Positions 1 through 5,702 of a DNA stretch of 5,912 nucleotides are shown here, piece by piece (the first letter of the stretch is position 1; the number at the start of each line of letters is the position of its first letter). A program made the translations under genes and the position numbers. The notes beneath the pieces are model-generated. The model was not told the origin of the DNA and searched no databases. It saw only the letters and a program-made list of their open reading frames with translations. This DNA is from JADJLQ01 sp034439915 (GTDB taxonomy: Bacteria; Bacteroidota; Bacteroidia; Chitinophagales; Saprospiraceae). The DNA lies in the NCBI GenBank assembly GCA_034439915.1, contig JAWXBI010000076.1, positions 1 through 5,912 of the forward strand, read 5' to 3'.

Positions 1-40
1 CCATCGGGGCGACATTTTGGTAGCCCCATCGGGGCGACAT
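1..40. repeat. Two copies of a palindromic GC-rich interspersed repeat
   Basis: A 15-bp unit, CCATCGGGGCGACAT, occurs at 1-15 and again at 26-40, a period of 25 bp. The second copy is complete and contains the inverted repeat GCCCC-ATC-GGGGC (23-35), able to form a five-base-pair GC stem with a three-base loop. The first copy is cut by the window edge, so the array may be longer. I have the impression that similar GCCCC...GGGGC repeats recur between genes in Bacteroidota genomes and give rise to spurious short proteins, but this is recollection and not something the window can show. The role is unknown; a REP-like element or a transcribed hairpin are both possible. Confidence 0.75.
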
Positions 41-83
41 AACACCCCGTTCAATCGTCAGCCATAATTCGTAAATTCGCCCC

Positions 84-815
84 ATGCCAACAGATGAGGT
101 TTTTAAAGACGAGATCAATAAAGTCAGTGATTTTAAATTCGGTGCACGGGTAGCCCAGGTGTTTGACGATATGGTCAACCGGTCTGTACCCTATTATGGA
201 GAGATCCAGAGGATGATGGCTGAGTTGGCGGCTGACCGGGCTGTGGAAGGGACCAATGTATATGATCTGGGTTGTTCAACCGGTACGACAATGATCGGTA
301 TGAATACCATGGTCGACCCTGGTATTCAATTTATCGGGATGGACGATTCCGATGAAATGTTGAGCAAATGCGATGAAAAATTGCAAACAGCAGGCTTTGC
401 CCGTCCTTATCAATTGATCAATGCGGATCTCAATACCGGTGTACAGATTTCGAATGCGTCCGTGGTCGTGCTTTGTCTTACCCTGCAATTTGTCCGTCCG
501 ATTGCACGGGAAAGATTATTAAAAAATATTGCCAGTGGTATTAATCCGGGCGGATCGTTGATTTTAGTGGAAAAAATCCTGGCCGAAGAAAGTGGGTTCA
601 ACCGGGATTTTATAAAATATTATTATAATTACAAACGCCGAAACAGTTATTCCGAACTTGAAATCAGCCAGAAAAGGGAAGCACTGGAAAATGTGCTCAT
701 CCCTTATAAACTCAGCGAAAACATTTCCTTACTGCGCGATGTAGGTTTTGATCATGCTGAAGTGTTTTTTAAATGGTATAATTTCGCGGGCCTCATCGCT
801 ACAAAAAGATCCTGA
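84..815 (+). CDS. cmoA: Carboxy-S-adenosyl-L-methionine synthase CmoA
   Basis: CmoA converts SAM and prephenate into carboxy-S-adenosyl-L-methionine (Cx-SAM) in the cytoplasm. In the known pathway CmoB then uses Cx-SAM to make 5-oxyacetyluridine at wobble position 34 of tRNA. The 243 residues match the usual length (E. coli 247) and align from end to end. An N-terminal block holds FGARVAQVF and RSVPYY (about 19-38). The Rossmann SAM motif VYDLGCSTGT is at 59-68, followed by the acidic MDDSDEML (86-93), NASVVVLCLTLQF (124-136) and NPGGSLILVEK (154-164). The family signature YSELEISQKR is at 189-198; its final Arg corresponds to the conserved arginine that contacts the extra carboxylate of Cx-SAM. 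The ATG at 84 fits the family N-terminus. No Shine-Dalgarno sequence is visible, as is usual in Bacteroidota. The stop overlaps the next start (TGATG), so the two genes are probably translationally coupled. No CmoB lies in the window. Confidence 0.95.
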   Translation: MPTDEVFKDEINKVSDFKFGARVAQVFDDMVNRSVPYYGEIQRMMAELAADRAVEGTNVYDLGCSTGTTMIGMNTMVDPGIQFIGMDDSDEMLSKCDEKLQTAGFARPYQLINADLNTGVQISNASVVVLCLTLQFVRPIARERLLKNIASGINPGGSLILVEKILAEESGFNRDFIKYYYNYKRRNSYSELEISQKREALENVLIPYKLSENISLLRDVGFDHAEVFFKWYNFAGLIATKRS

Positions 816-1537
816 TGATCACAATAGGTAATTTCTTTTTTAAATACCGCAATATTTTATTCATTGTATTGTACCTGGCTTTGTTCATTCCTTCTCCGCC
901 GTTATTCAATGAGGCCAGGTTTGGAACCACTTTTTTCTGGTGGCCGATAGGCATTGGTTTGCTGATTACGTTTAAAGGCCAGTTTATACGAGCGCTGACT
1001 ATTGGCCTGGCTTATATAGTCAGAGGGGGCAAAGACGGTAAAGTGTATGCAGAAGGCCTGGTGACAGAAGGTGTATTTGCCCATTGCCGCAATCCTTTAT
1101 ATGTAGGCAATATCCTTATGCTGGCCGGTGTAGGTGTGTTGGCTAATTCATTTTGGTATGTCGTGATCGTGATCCCGGTGTTTTTATTCATCTACCAGGC
1201 TATCGTGCTGGCTGAAGAACATTTTCTTCAAAATAAATTCGGGATCGGATTTATCCAATATTGCCAGAGGGTTCCAAGGTGGTGGTTTCGAATGAATGGA
1301 TTTTTTAAAACAATCTCCGGTATGCACTACAACTGGAAGCGTTATGTCCTGAAGGAACATACTACTTTTTTTATCTGGCTTACCGGGATTATACTTATCA
1401 TTTTATTTAAGTACCCTCATCTGACCCAGCATGATCCGCAATGGAGATTGAATATCCTTACCTGGATCATTCCCATCCTGGGATTAATTTATGCTTTGAT
1501 CCGGTATTTAAAGAAGTCGGGGAGATTGGTGGAGTGA
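815..1537 (+). CDS. Membrane methyltransferase, ICMT/PEMT-like
   Basis: This is a predicted inner-membrane SAM-dependent methyltransferase of 240 residues, of the isoprenylcysteine carboxyl methyltransferase / phospholipid methyltransferase superfamily. Hydrophobic segments lie at about 12-26, 38-58, 98-128, 183-198 and 212-229. The family core is clear: GVFAHCRNPLYVGN (86-99) matches the G..RxPxY.G motif, and EEHFL (134-138), FG (142-143) and RVPRWW (152-157) match the C-terminal SAM-binding half. The last two membrane helices lie beyond that core, a C-terminal extension relative to minimal family members. The start codon overlaps the cmoA stop by one base, so the gene is almost certainly in the same operon. 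The substrate cannot be read from sequence: bacteria lack prenylated CaaX proteins, and lipids, quinones or small thiols are possible. The pairing with a Cx-SAM synthase raises the question whether it uses SAM or Cx-SAM. The superfamily call is firm; the reaction is unknown. Confidence 0.85.
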   Translation: MITIGNFFFKYRNILFIVLYLALFIPSPPLFNEARFGTTFFWWPIGIGLLITFKGQFIRALTIGLAYIVRGGKDGKVYAEGLVTEGVFAHCRNPLYVGNILMLAGVGVLANSFWYVVIVIPVFLFIYQAIVLAEEHFLQNKFGIGFIQYCQRVPRWWFRMNGFFKTISGMHYNWKRYVLKEHTTFFIWLTGIILIILFKYPHLTQHDPQWRLNILTWIIPILGLIYALIRYLKKSGRLVE

Positions 1538-1561
1538 GTCGCGAGCAGCGAGCCGTGAGCA
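1534..1561 (+). repeat. Four tandem imperfect heptamers GYGAGYN
   Basis: Four consecutive 7-bp units read GTGAGTC, GCGAGCA, GCGAGCC and GTGAGCA (1534-1561). The run begins inside the penultimate codon and stop of the membrane methyltransferase gene. Units differ only by C/T at positions two and six and by the last base. The third and fourth units also supply the 5' arm of the hairpin at 1548-1577. This resembles a short, degenerate simple-sequence repeat and no function is apparent. Confidence 0.6.
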
Positions 1562-1577
1562 TCCGTCCACGGCTTGC
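1548..1577. terminator. Hairpin between convergent genes, possible terminator
   Basis: GCGAGCCGTG (1548-1557) pairs with CACGGCTTGC (1568-1577) to form a 10-bp stem with one G-T wobble and a 10-base loop. It starts 10 bases after the stop of the membrane methyltransferase gene and lies 85 bases past the htpG stop on the other strand, a typical place for a shared terminator between convergent genes. No T-run follows on either strand, so it is not a canonical intrinsic terminator; it could instead stabilise the 3' end of the transcript. The remainder of the gap (1578-1661) holds only a short 8-bp direct repeat, CTCAGTAG/CTCAGTGG, at 1636-1651. Confidence 0.45.
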
Positions 1578-1661
1578 ACGAATCTCATTTCTCGAATCTG
1601 GTATATCATTATAAGCCTTAGAACTCTCGGTGCTCCTCAGTAGCTCAGTGGCTATCTCACT

Positions 1662-3527
1662 CTATACTCTCTCCAAACTCTTTTTCACAAAATCCGTCAA
1701 ATCCGCTCCTGTCAACATATTCTGATTTAGCAAGGCGAGGCGGTACAAATGGGTCGCTATTTCTTTTTGTGCACCTTCATCCGCAGTATTCAATATTTTT
1801 TCAGCGATCAAAGGATGATTGGCGTTGACGATGACCTGGTAAGAATCCGGAAACATATCAGCACCCATCCCCTGCATCATTTGCATTTCTTTCATACGCC
1901 GGATAAATTCCGGTTTGGTGATATGCACCGGGGCATCGGATGGGGGAAGGGCTTTTACTTCGACCCGGTTCATAGTACCAGCCGTAAAAGTTTCAAACAA
2001 GGTTTTGATTTTATCTTGTTCGGCTTGTGAAAGCACCGCCTCTATTTTTTCTTCTTTTTCGATGAGTTTGTCCAGCGTCTCTGAGTCCACCCGGGTAAAG
2101 TGGGTCTTTTCAACTTTGGTTTCCATATGCTGCATAAAATGGTTGTCGATAGGCTGGTCCATGACGAGGACATCGTACCCACGGTCGCGTGCTGCCGTGA
2201 TATAGGCATGGTGTTGAGCTGGGGCATGGGTATAGAGATAGATCACCTGCCCATTTTTATCCGTTTGATTGATAGCTATTTTTTCCCGATAGGCTTCCGG
2301 CGTAAAATAGGAACCATCTTCACTTTTTAATAAAGAATAGGATAATGCTTTTTCATAAAATTTTTCGTCTGTGATCAATCCATATTTCACAAAAGGACCG
2401 ATATCGGACCACTTGGATTCAAAGGCTGGCCGATCGTTTTTAAACAATTCCTCCAATTTGTCGGCTACTTTTTTGGTGATGTAGGAAGTGATTTTTTTCA
2501 CCTGACGGTCGCTCTGCAGGTAAGACCTTGATACATTGAGCGGGATATCCGGTGAGTCGATCACACCATGCAGCATCATCAGGAAATCGGGCACGATATC
2601 TTTTACTTCATCGGTGACATAGACCTGGTTGCTGTACAACTGGATTTTGTTTTTCTGCCACTCCATGCCCGAAGTCAGTTTGGGGAAATATAAAATACCC
2701 GTCAGGTTGAATGGATAATCGATATTGAGGTGGATCCAAAACAGCGGGGGGGTACTGAATAAATATAAATCGCTGTAAAACTTTTTATAGTCTTCATCCG
2801 TCAACTCTGCAGGTGATTTTTTCCAGATCGGCTGAGTGATGTTGATGATATTGTCTACTTCGGTTTTGATTTCTTTCCGGTTTTCACCCTCACCTTCCCA
2901 GTCGTATTCGGTGCGGGTGCCAAAGCGGATAGGGAAAGGCAGGAAGCGGCAGTATTTTTTTAATAAGCCTTCGATCTTATTTTTTTCGAGGTATTCTTTG
3001 CCTTCTTCATTGATGTGGAGAATGACATCGGTGCCCCGTTCTTTTTTCTTAGTGTCCTTGAGGGTGTATTCCGGGCTGCCGTCGCAGGTCCAAAGGATGG
3101 CCGATTCACCTTCCTGATACGATTTACTCAGCACATCCACTTTGTCGGCTACCATAAAGGCGGAGTAAAATCCAAGGCCAAAATGTCCGATGATATTGGT
3201 TTCCCCCTTGTATTTTTCTATAAATTCCTGGGCGCTGGAGAGGGCTACCTGGTTGAGGTATTTACGGGCTTCTTCGGCACTCATGCCTATTCCGCGGTCC
3301 CGGATCGTCAGGGTCTTTTTCTTTTCATCAATAAGGATATCAATGGTCAGGTCACCCAACTCGCCTTTTGCTACCCCCTTGGAAGATAGGGTCTGCAATT
3401 TGGCGGAAGCATCTATCGCATTGGAAATCAGCTCTCTAAGAAAGATTTCCTGGTCGGAATAGAGAAATTTTTTAATGATGGGAAAGATATTCTCGGTCTG
3501 TACCGCGATCTGGCCTTTTTCGCTCAT
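1662..3527 (-). CDS. htpG: Molecular chaperone HtpG (bacterial Hsp90)
   Basis: HtpG is the cytoplasmic ATP-dependent Hsp90 chaperone, a homodimer that remodels client proteins, often with DnaK. The 621 residues are complete and near E. coli length (624). The N-terminal GHKL ATPase domain shows FLRELISNAIDA (29-40) with catalytic Glu32 and Asn36, DRGIGM (77-82) with the adenine-contacting Asp77, and the lid glycine motif GHFGLGF (114-120). The middle domain carries LNVSRSYLQ (330-338), where Arg334 corresponds to the arginine that contacts ATP gamma-phosphate. The C-terminal dimerisation region follows from about residue 500 and ends in SLERV without the eukaryotic MEEVD tail. The ATG at 3525-3527 gives the usual N-terminus and no upstream extension is needed. 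It is transcribed alone, convergent with the cmoA pair. I see no CIRCE element upstream; the only promoter candidate is the weak site near 3779-3786. Confidence 0.97.
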   Translation of the reverse strand: MSEKGQIAVQTENIFPIIKKFLYSDQEIFLRELISNAIDASAKLQTLSSKGVAKGELGDLTIDILIDEKKKTLTIRDRGIGMSAEEARKYLNQVALSSAQEFIEKYKGETNIIGHFGLGFYSAFMVADKVDVLSKSYQEGESAILWTCDGSPEYTLKDTKKKERGTDVILHINEEGKEYLEKNKIEGLLKKYCRFLPFPIRFGTRTEYDWEGEGENRKEIKTEVDNIINITQPIWKKSPAELTDEDYKKFYSDLYLFSTPPLFWIHLNIDYPFNLTGILYFPKLTSGMEWQKNKIQLYSNQVYVTDEVKDIVPDFLMMLHGVIDSPDIPLNVSRSYLQSDRQVKKITSYITKKVADKLEELFKNDRPAFESKWSDIGPFVKYGLITDEKFYEKALSYSLLKSEDGSYFTPEAYREKIAINQTDKNGQVIYLYTHAPAQHHAYITAARDRGYDVLVMDQPIDNHFMQHMETKVEKTHFTRVDSETLDKLIEKEEKIEAVLSQAEQDKIKTLFETFTAGTMNRVEVKALPPSDAPVHITKPEFIRRMKEMQMMQGMGADMFPDSYQVIVNANHPLIAEKILNTADEGAQKEIATHLYRLALLNQNMLTGADLTDFVKKSLERV

Positions 3528-3718
3528 GACGTTTTAGTATTTGCAAACAGGGCTGCAATAGCTGTGCCATAGGGGGAGGAACTGACAAAATGGCTTGTAA
3601 GGTAATAATGGGATTAGATGGAATTATAAAAAAGAAATTTGCTTCCAAGGAGTTTCTTTTTGATTGTTTTCATCACACAAATACTTCGGACAAACAATCT
3701 GTCTTTTCTCAAGATGAT

Positions 3719-3749
3719 CGGGCGATTCCAACTCCGGAAGATCGGCCCG
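3719..3749. other. Imperfect hairpin in the htpG leader region
   Basis: CGGGC (3719-3723) pairs with GCCCG (3745-3749), GAT (3724-3726) with ATC (3741-3743) after a bulged G3744, and TCC (3727-3729) with GGA (3736-3738) beside a bulged AG (3739-3740). This leaves a six-base loop at 3730-3735. If htpG transcription starts near 3770, this structure would lie in its 5' untranslated RNA. It could equally be a chance dyad, and no T-run supports a terminator on the minus strand. Confidence 0.35.
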
Positions 3750-3778
3750 TTTAGTTTTGGATGATAAAAAAATTCAAA

Positions 3779-3786
3779 CAAATTTA
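3779..3786 (-). promoter_or_regulatory. Possible -7 element for htpG
   Basis: Read on the minus strand these eight bases are TAAATTTG, a full match to the Bacteroidota -7 consensus TAnnTTTG and identical to the stronger site at 4623-4630. It points toward htpG and would give an untranslated leader of roughly 245 bases. No TTTG or TTG lies at the expected distance for the -33 element, so the match may be chance in AT-rich DNA. Confidence 0.3.
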
Positions 3787-3851
3787 TAGTGCAGGATGAC
3801 TAAAGAGAAAAAATTGAAATTCTACTTGGTGATCTTTCCGCGTAATCTGAA

Positions 3852-3880
3852 TTGGTATTGAACGGGCCAAATTACCTTTG
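3852..3880 (+). promoter_or_regulatory. Bacteroidota-type promoter upstream of the VOC gene
   Basis: TTG at 3852-3854 and TACCTTTG at 3873-3880 are separated by 18 bases and fit the -33 TTTG / -7 TAnnTTTG promoter of Bacteroidota. Transcription would begin a few bases after 3885, leaving a leader of about 145 bases before the ATG at 4031. The last base of the -7 element is the first base of a GTG codon at 3880. A protein starting at that GTG could therefore not be made from this promoter. Confidence 0.6.
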
Positions 3881-4030
3881 TGATTTTAATATCTAAAGGT
3901 CACTATAGGATTAAATATAATTTCTCAACTTCACTTAAAATTCTTGAACGTACTTTAAAACAAAATGTCGATAAACTCCATCATTATCTGCAAATACAAA
4001 TTGAAATCCGCAAACAATTAAAAAACGTTC

Positions 4031-4476
4031 ATGGGGTCCAGGGTCAGCACCTATTTAAATATTCCGGGAAACACAGAAGAAGACTTTATGTTTTAAAAAC
4101 TGTTTTAAATACAGAATTTCACGGTGAGGGTATCAAGCGGTTTGGTGATATTACCCCGCCGGAAGGTATGCCTCCTTTATCGGAAGAGGATAAGAAACTC
4201 ATCATTCATGTCGAATTGCCTATCCTGGAAGGACGTATACTGATGGCCACCGATGCACCGGAAAGCATGGGCCTGAAAGTAGAATACGGTACCAATATAC
4301 ATATCAACCTGGAACCGGGTACTAAAGAGGAAACCAAAAGATTATTTGAGGCGCTTTCTATGGATGGCAACGTAACTATGGAGCTCCAGGATATGTTTTG
4401 GGGAGCATATTATGGATCCTGCACCGACAAGTATGGCATCAACCGGATATTTAATTTTACCAATCCTTCAACATAG
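4031..4476 (+). pseudogene. PhnB-like VOC-fold protein gene with a -1 frameshift
   Basis: The intact gene would encode about 148 residues of the PhnB/YjdN-like branch of the VOC (glyoxalase/bleomycin-resistance fold) superfamily; such members often have no known substrate. From ATG 4031 the frame reads MGSRVSTYLNIPGNTEEDFM and meets TAA at 4094-4096. One frame over, the protein continues as KTVLNTEFHGEGIKRFGD, then MPPLSEEDKKLIIHVELPI, and ends with FWGAYYGSCTDKYGINRIFN and a TAG at 4474-4476. The family pattern expects GNTEEAFxFYKxVxxxEF across the junction, so one base is missing within the run TTTTAAAAAC (4091-4100); a T after 4095 would restore FYK. An in-frame stop at 4019-4021 excludes an earlier start. 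The alternative 198-residue reading from GTG 3880 is open by chance: its first 70 or so residues are basic and unlike the family. Either a recent pseudogene or a homopolymer sequencing error. Confidence 0.85.
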
Positions 4477-4517
4477 GACTGGATAACCATTGTTGGCCAC
4501 CGGCAGATGGTTGAGTC
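4477..4517 (+). terminator. Hairpin directly after the VOC gene stop
   Basis: GACT (4477-4480) pairs with AGTC (4514-4517) and AACCAT (4485-4490) pairs with ATGGTT (4507-4512), separated by an asymmetric internal loop (GGAT against G). The 16-base apical part is GC-rich. The structure abuts the TAG stop of the VOC gene, which suggests a 3'-end or terminator role, but it is followed by an A-run, not a T-run. Weak support only. Confidence 0.3.
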
Positions 4518-4528
4518 AAAAACCTGAT

Positions 4529-4541
4529 TTACAAATTGTAA
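4529..4541. promoter_or_regulatory. 13-bp perfect dyad, possible operator
   Basis: TTACAA (4529-4534), a central A, and TTGTAA (4536-4541) form a perfect inverted repeat of six-base arms. It lies about 60 bp upstream of the -33 element that serves the AHSA1-domain gene, where an activator could bind. Short AT-rich dyads arise by chance, and no regulator gene is present in the window to pair it with. Confidence 0.3.
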
Positions 4542-4598
4542 TCTACTATACCCGGACCGTATTTATTTTTATCCGGTTTAAAATAAGTGGTCAAAAAA

Positions 4599-4630
4599 TT
4601 TGAGTAACCGAACGGTAACATTTAAATTTG
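4599..4630 (+). promoter_or_regulatory. Strong Bacteroidota-type promoter for the AHSA1-domain gene
   Basis: TTTG at 4599-4602 and TAAATTTG at 4623-4630 are separated by 20 bases. Both elements match the Bacteroidota housekeeping sigma consensus exactly (-33 TTTG, -7 TAnnTTTG). Transcription should begin near 4637, giving a leader of about 88 bases to the ATG at 4725. This is the best promoter match in the window and shows that the gene downstream is transcribed independently of the VOC gene. Confidence 0.7.
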
Positions 4631-4724
4631 CAGCCAGCTTATTATCTGCGAAATGTTTCTGGAAAAGGCATCCTGTTTCCGGTAAAGGCGGGTAAGGGGC
4701 TATTGAATCAAAAGTAAAAAAAAT

Positions 4725-5672
4725 ATGATTAAACAATTAGGTCAGATTACCAGGGAACATGAAGAATATCAGGTGGTATTCCACCGGACTTTGCCGCACC
4801 CTATCGAAAAAGTATGGGAGGCCATTACAAGCCCCGAACAATTAAAATATTGGTTCACCGAAATAGAAATGGACTTCCGTCCCGGAGGTCAAATCACCAT
4901 TCATTTCAGGGATAAGGACAAAACACTTTCATTTGGGGAAATCGTCTCTATTGAAGCTTCACACCAATTCGTTTGGACCTGGGAAGGAGAACTGGCTATT
5001 TGGGAATTAAAAGCACCAGGGATAAATAAAACCCAATTGACCTTGACCTATAAAAATCTGCCAGGAGATTTTGTTGTTAATGCACCTGCTGGTTTTCATA
5101 CTTTACTCGACAGATTGGAAGACAGGCTGGAAGGCAGCTCACAGAAGTGGCCATTTGGAACGGAAGAAATGGATCCGGAGCAAATCAAATTACAGGTTCA
5201 TTATGCCGTCGCTGTATTTCGGGATTTTCCGGAAGTGATTAAAAATCAACCGGTGCTGGTAGAAAGAGTTTTTGATGCACCCATAAATACGGTATGGCAG
5301 GCCATCACCGATAAAGACCATATGCAACAATGGTATTTTATACTCGATGAATTTAAACCTGAAATGGGTTTCCAGTTTACCTTTTCAGGCCGGGGCCAAC
5401 AGGGCGAGGAATACCTGCACCTTTGTACCATTACCGATTTAATGGAACCCAACAGACTGCAATATAGTTGGAAGTATAAAAATCATCCGGGGTACTCCCT
5501 GGTGACCTTCGAACTTTTTGAAACCGGAAATCAAACCAGGTTAATCCTCAGCCATCATGGTTTGGAGACTTTTCCGCAAGACAAACCTGATTTTGCCAGG
5601 AATAGCTTTAAGGAAGGATGGAATGAAATTATCAATAACAGCCTGAAGGGATTTCTTGAGAAAAACCCCTAA
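4725..5672 (+). CDS. Tandem AHSA1/SRPBCC-domain protein
   Basis: This 315-residue protein contains two SRPBCC (START/Bet v 1-like) domains of the AHSA1 type, a helix-grip fold with a hydrophobic ligand cavity. Domain one covers about 16-138: HRTLPHPIEKVWEAITSPEQ, then KYWFTEIEMDFRPGG and WTWEG, ending in GFHTLLDRLEDRLEG. Domain two covers about 177-312 with the parallel motifs VERVFDAPINTVWQAITDKD, QQWYF, YSWKY and GWNEIINNSLKGFL. The copies are well diverged, so this is an old duplication or a fusion of two subfamilies. No signal peptide or membrane helix is visible, so it is probably cytoplasmic. The ATG is preceded by an A-run typical of Bacteroidota starts. Bacterial AHSA1-like proteins lack the Aha1 N-terminal domain that binds Hsp90 in eukaryotes, so the name does not prove a chaperone role, although htpG is nearby. 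The specific function is unknown; many relatives are stress-linked or lipid-binding. Confidence 0.85.
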   Translation: MIKQLGQITREHEEYQVVFHRTLPHPIEKVWEAITSPEQLKYWFTEIEMDFRPGGQITIHFRDKDKTLSFGEIVSIEASHQFVWTWEGELAIWELKAPGINKTQLTLTYKNLPGDFVVNAPAGFHTLLDRLEDRLEGSSQKWPFGTEEMDPEQIKLQVHYAVAVFRDFPEVIKNQPVLVERVFDAPINTVWQAITDKDHMQQWYFILDEFKPEMGFQFTFSGRGQQGEEYLHLCTITDLMEPNRLQYSWKYKNHPGYSLVTFELFETGNQTRLILSHHGLETFPQDKPDFARNSFKEGWNEIINNSLKGFLEKNP

Positions 5673-5694
5673 CTACCAATCCCTAACTACCAAT
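5667..5694 (+). repeat. 14-bp tandem duplication over a stop codon
   Basis: CCCTAACTACCAAT occurs twice without a gap (5667-5680 and 5681-5694), followed by a partial third start, CCC, at 5695-5697. The first copy contains the TAA stop of the AHSA1-domain gene (5670-5672). The second copy ends nine bases before recognisable reductase homology begins, so the repeat lies at the probable junction that removed the reductase N-terminus. Confidence 0.8.
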
Positions 5695-5702
5695 CCCAAA
5701 CG

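Larger units (their letters stand above)
3528..3872. other. Non-coding region upstream of htpG
   Basis: About 345 bp separate the htpG start from the forward promoter at 3852-3880, and no convincing gene is present on either strand. The stretch is AT-rich. What it holds is an imperfect GC hairpin (3719-3749), a minus-strand TAAATTTG element (3779-3786) and the upstream half of the forward promoter. It is long for an intergenic gap in this window and probably contains the htpG control region. Confidence 0.6.

Noticed and set aside
1..40. CRISPR array
   Set aside because: The two units are separated by only about 10 bases of non-repeat sequence, too short for spacers, and no cas gene is present.
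62..79. TAAATTCG at 72-79 as a cmoA promoter -7 element
   Set aside because: It has one mismatch to TAnnTTTG, lacks a -33 TTTG at the right spacing, and would place the transcript start at or inside the start codon.
1636..1655. tRNA-like text TAGCTCAGTGG on the plus strand
   Set aside because: It matches a D-arm consensus, but no acceptor stem, anticodon arm or T-arm sequence lies at the right distance, and the region abuts the htpG stop.
2746..2752. Run of seven G in htpG (seven C on the coding strand) as a phase-variation tract
   Set aside because: The run is short, in frame, and encodes conserved prolines in STPPLFW; nothing suggests variable length.
3015..3389. Long open frame on the plus strand inside htpG (124 codons), and similar shorter ones
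   Set aside because: They lie antisense to a strongly conserved gene, show no family motifs and have no promoter or start context; they are codon-bias shadows.
3880..4090. GTG start at 3880 giving a 198-residue protein
   Set aside because: The GTG overlaps the -7 promoter element, the first 70 residues or so do not resemble the VOC family, and the true family N-terminus is encoded in another frame from ATG 4031.
4088..4100. Programmed -1 ribosomal frameshift in the VOC gene
   Set aside because: The required shift occurs at ATG TTT TAA, where slippage by one base would pair poorly; homologous proteins of this type are made from a single frame as far as I know.
4552..4576. CCGGA...TCCGG inverted repeat as an intrinsic terminator
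   Set aside because: The stem is only five base pairs with a 15-base loop; the T-rich stretch is inside the loop and not after the stem.
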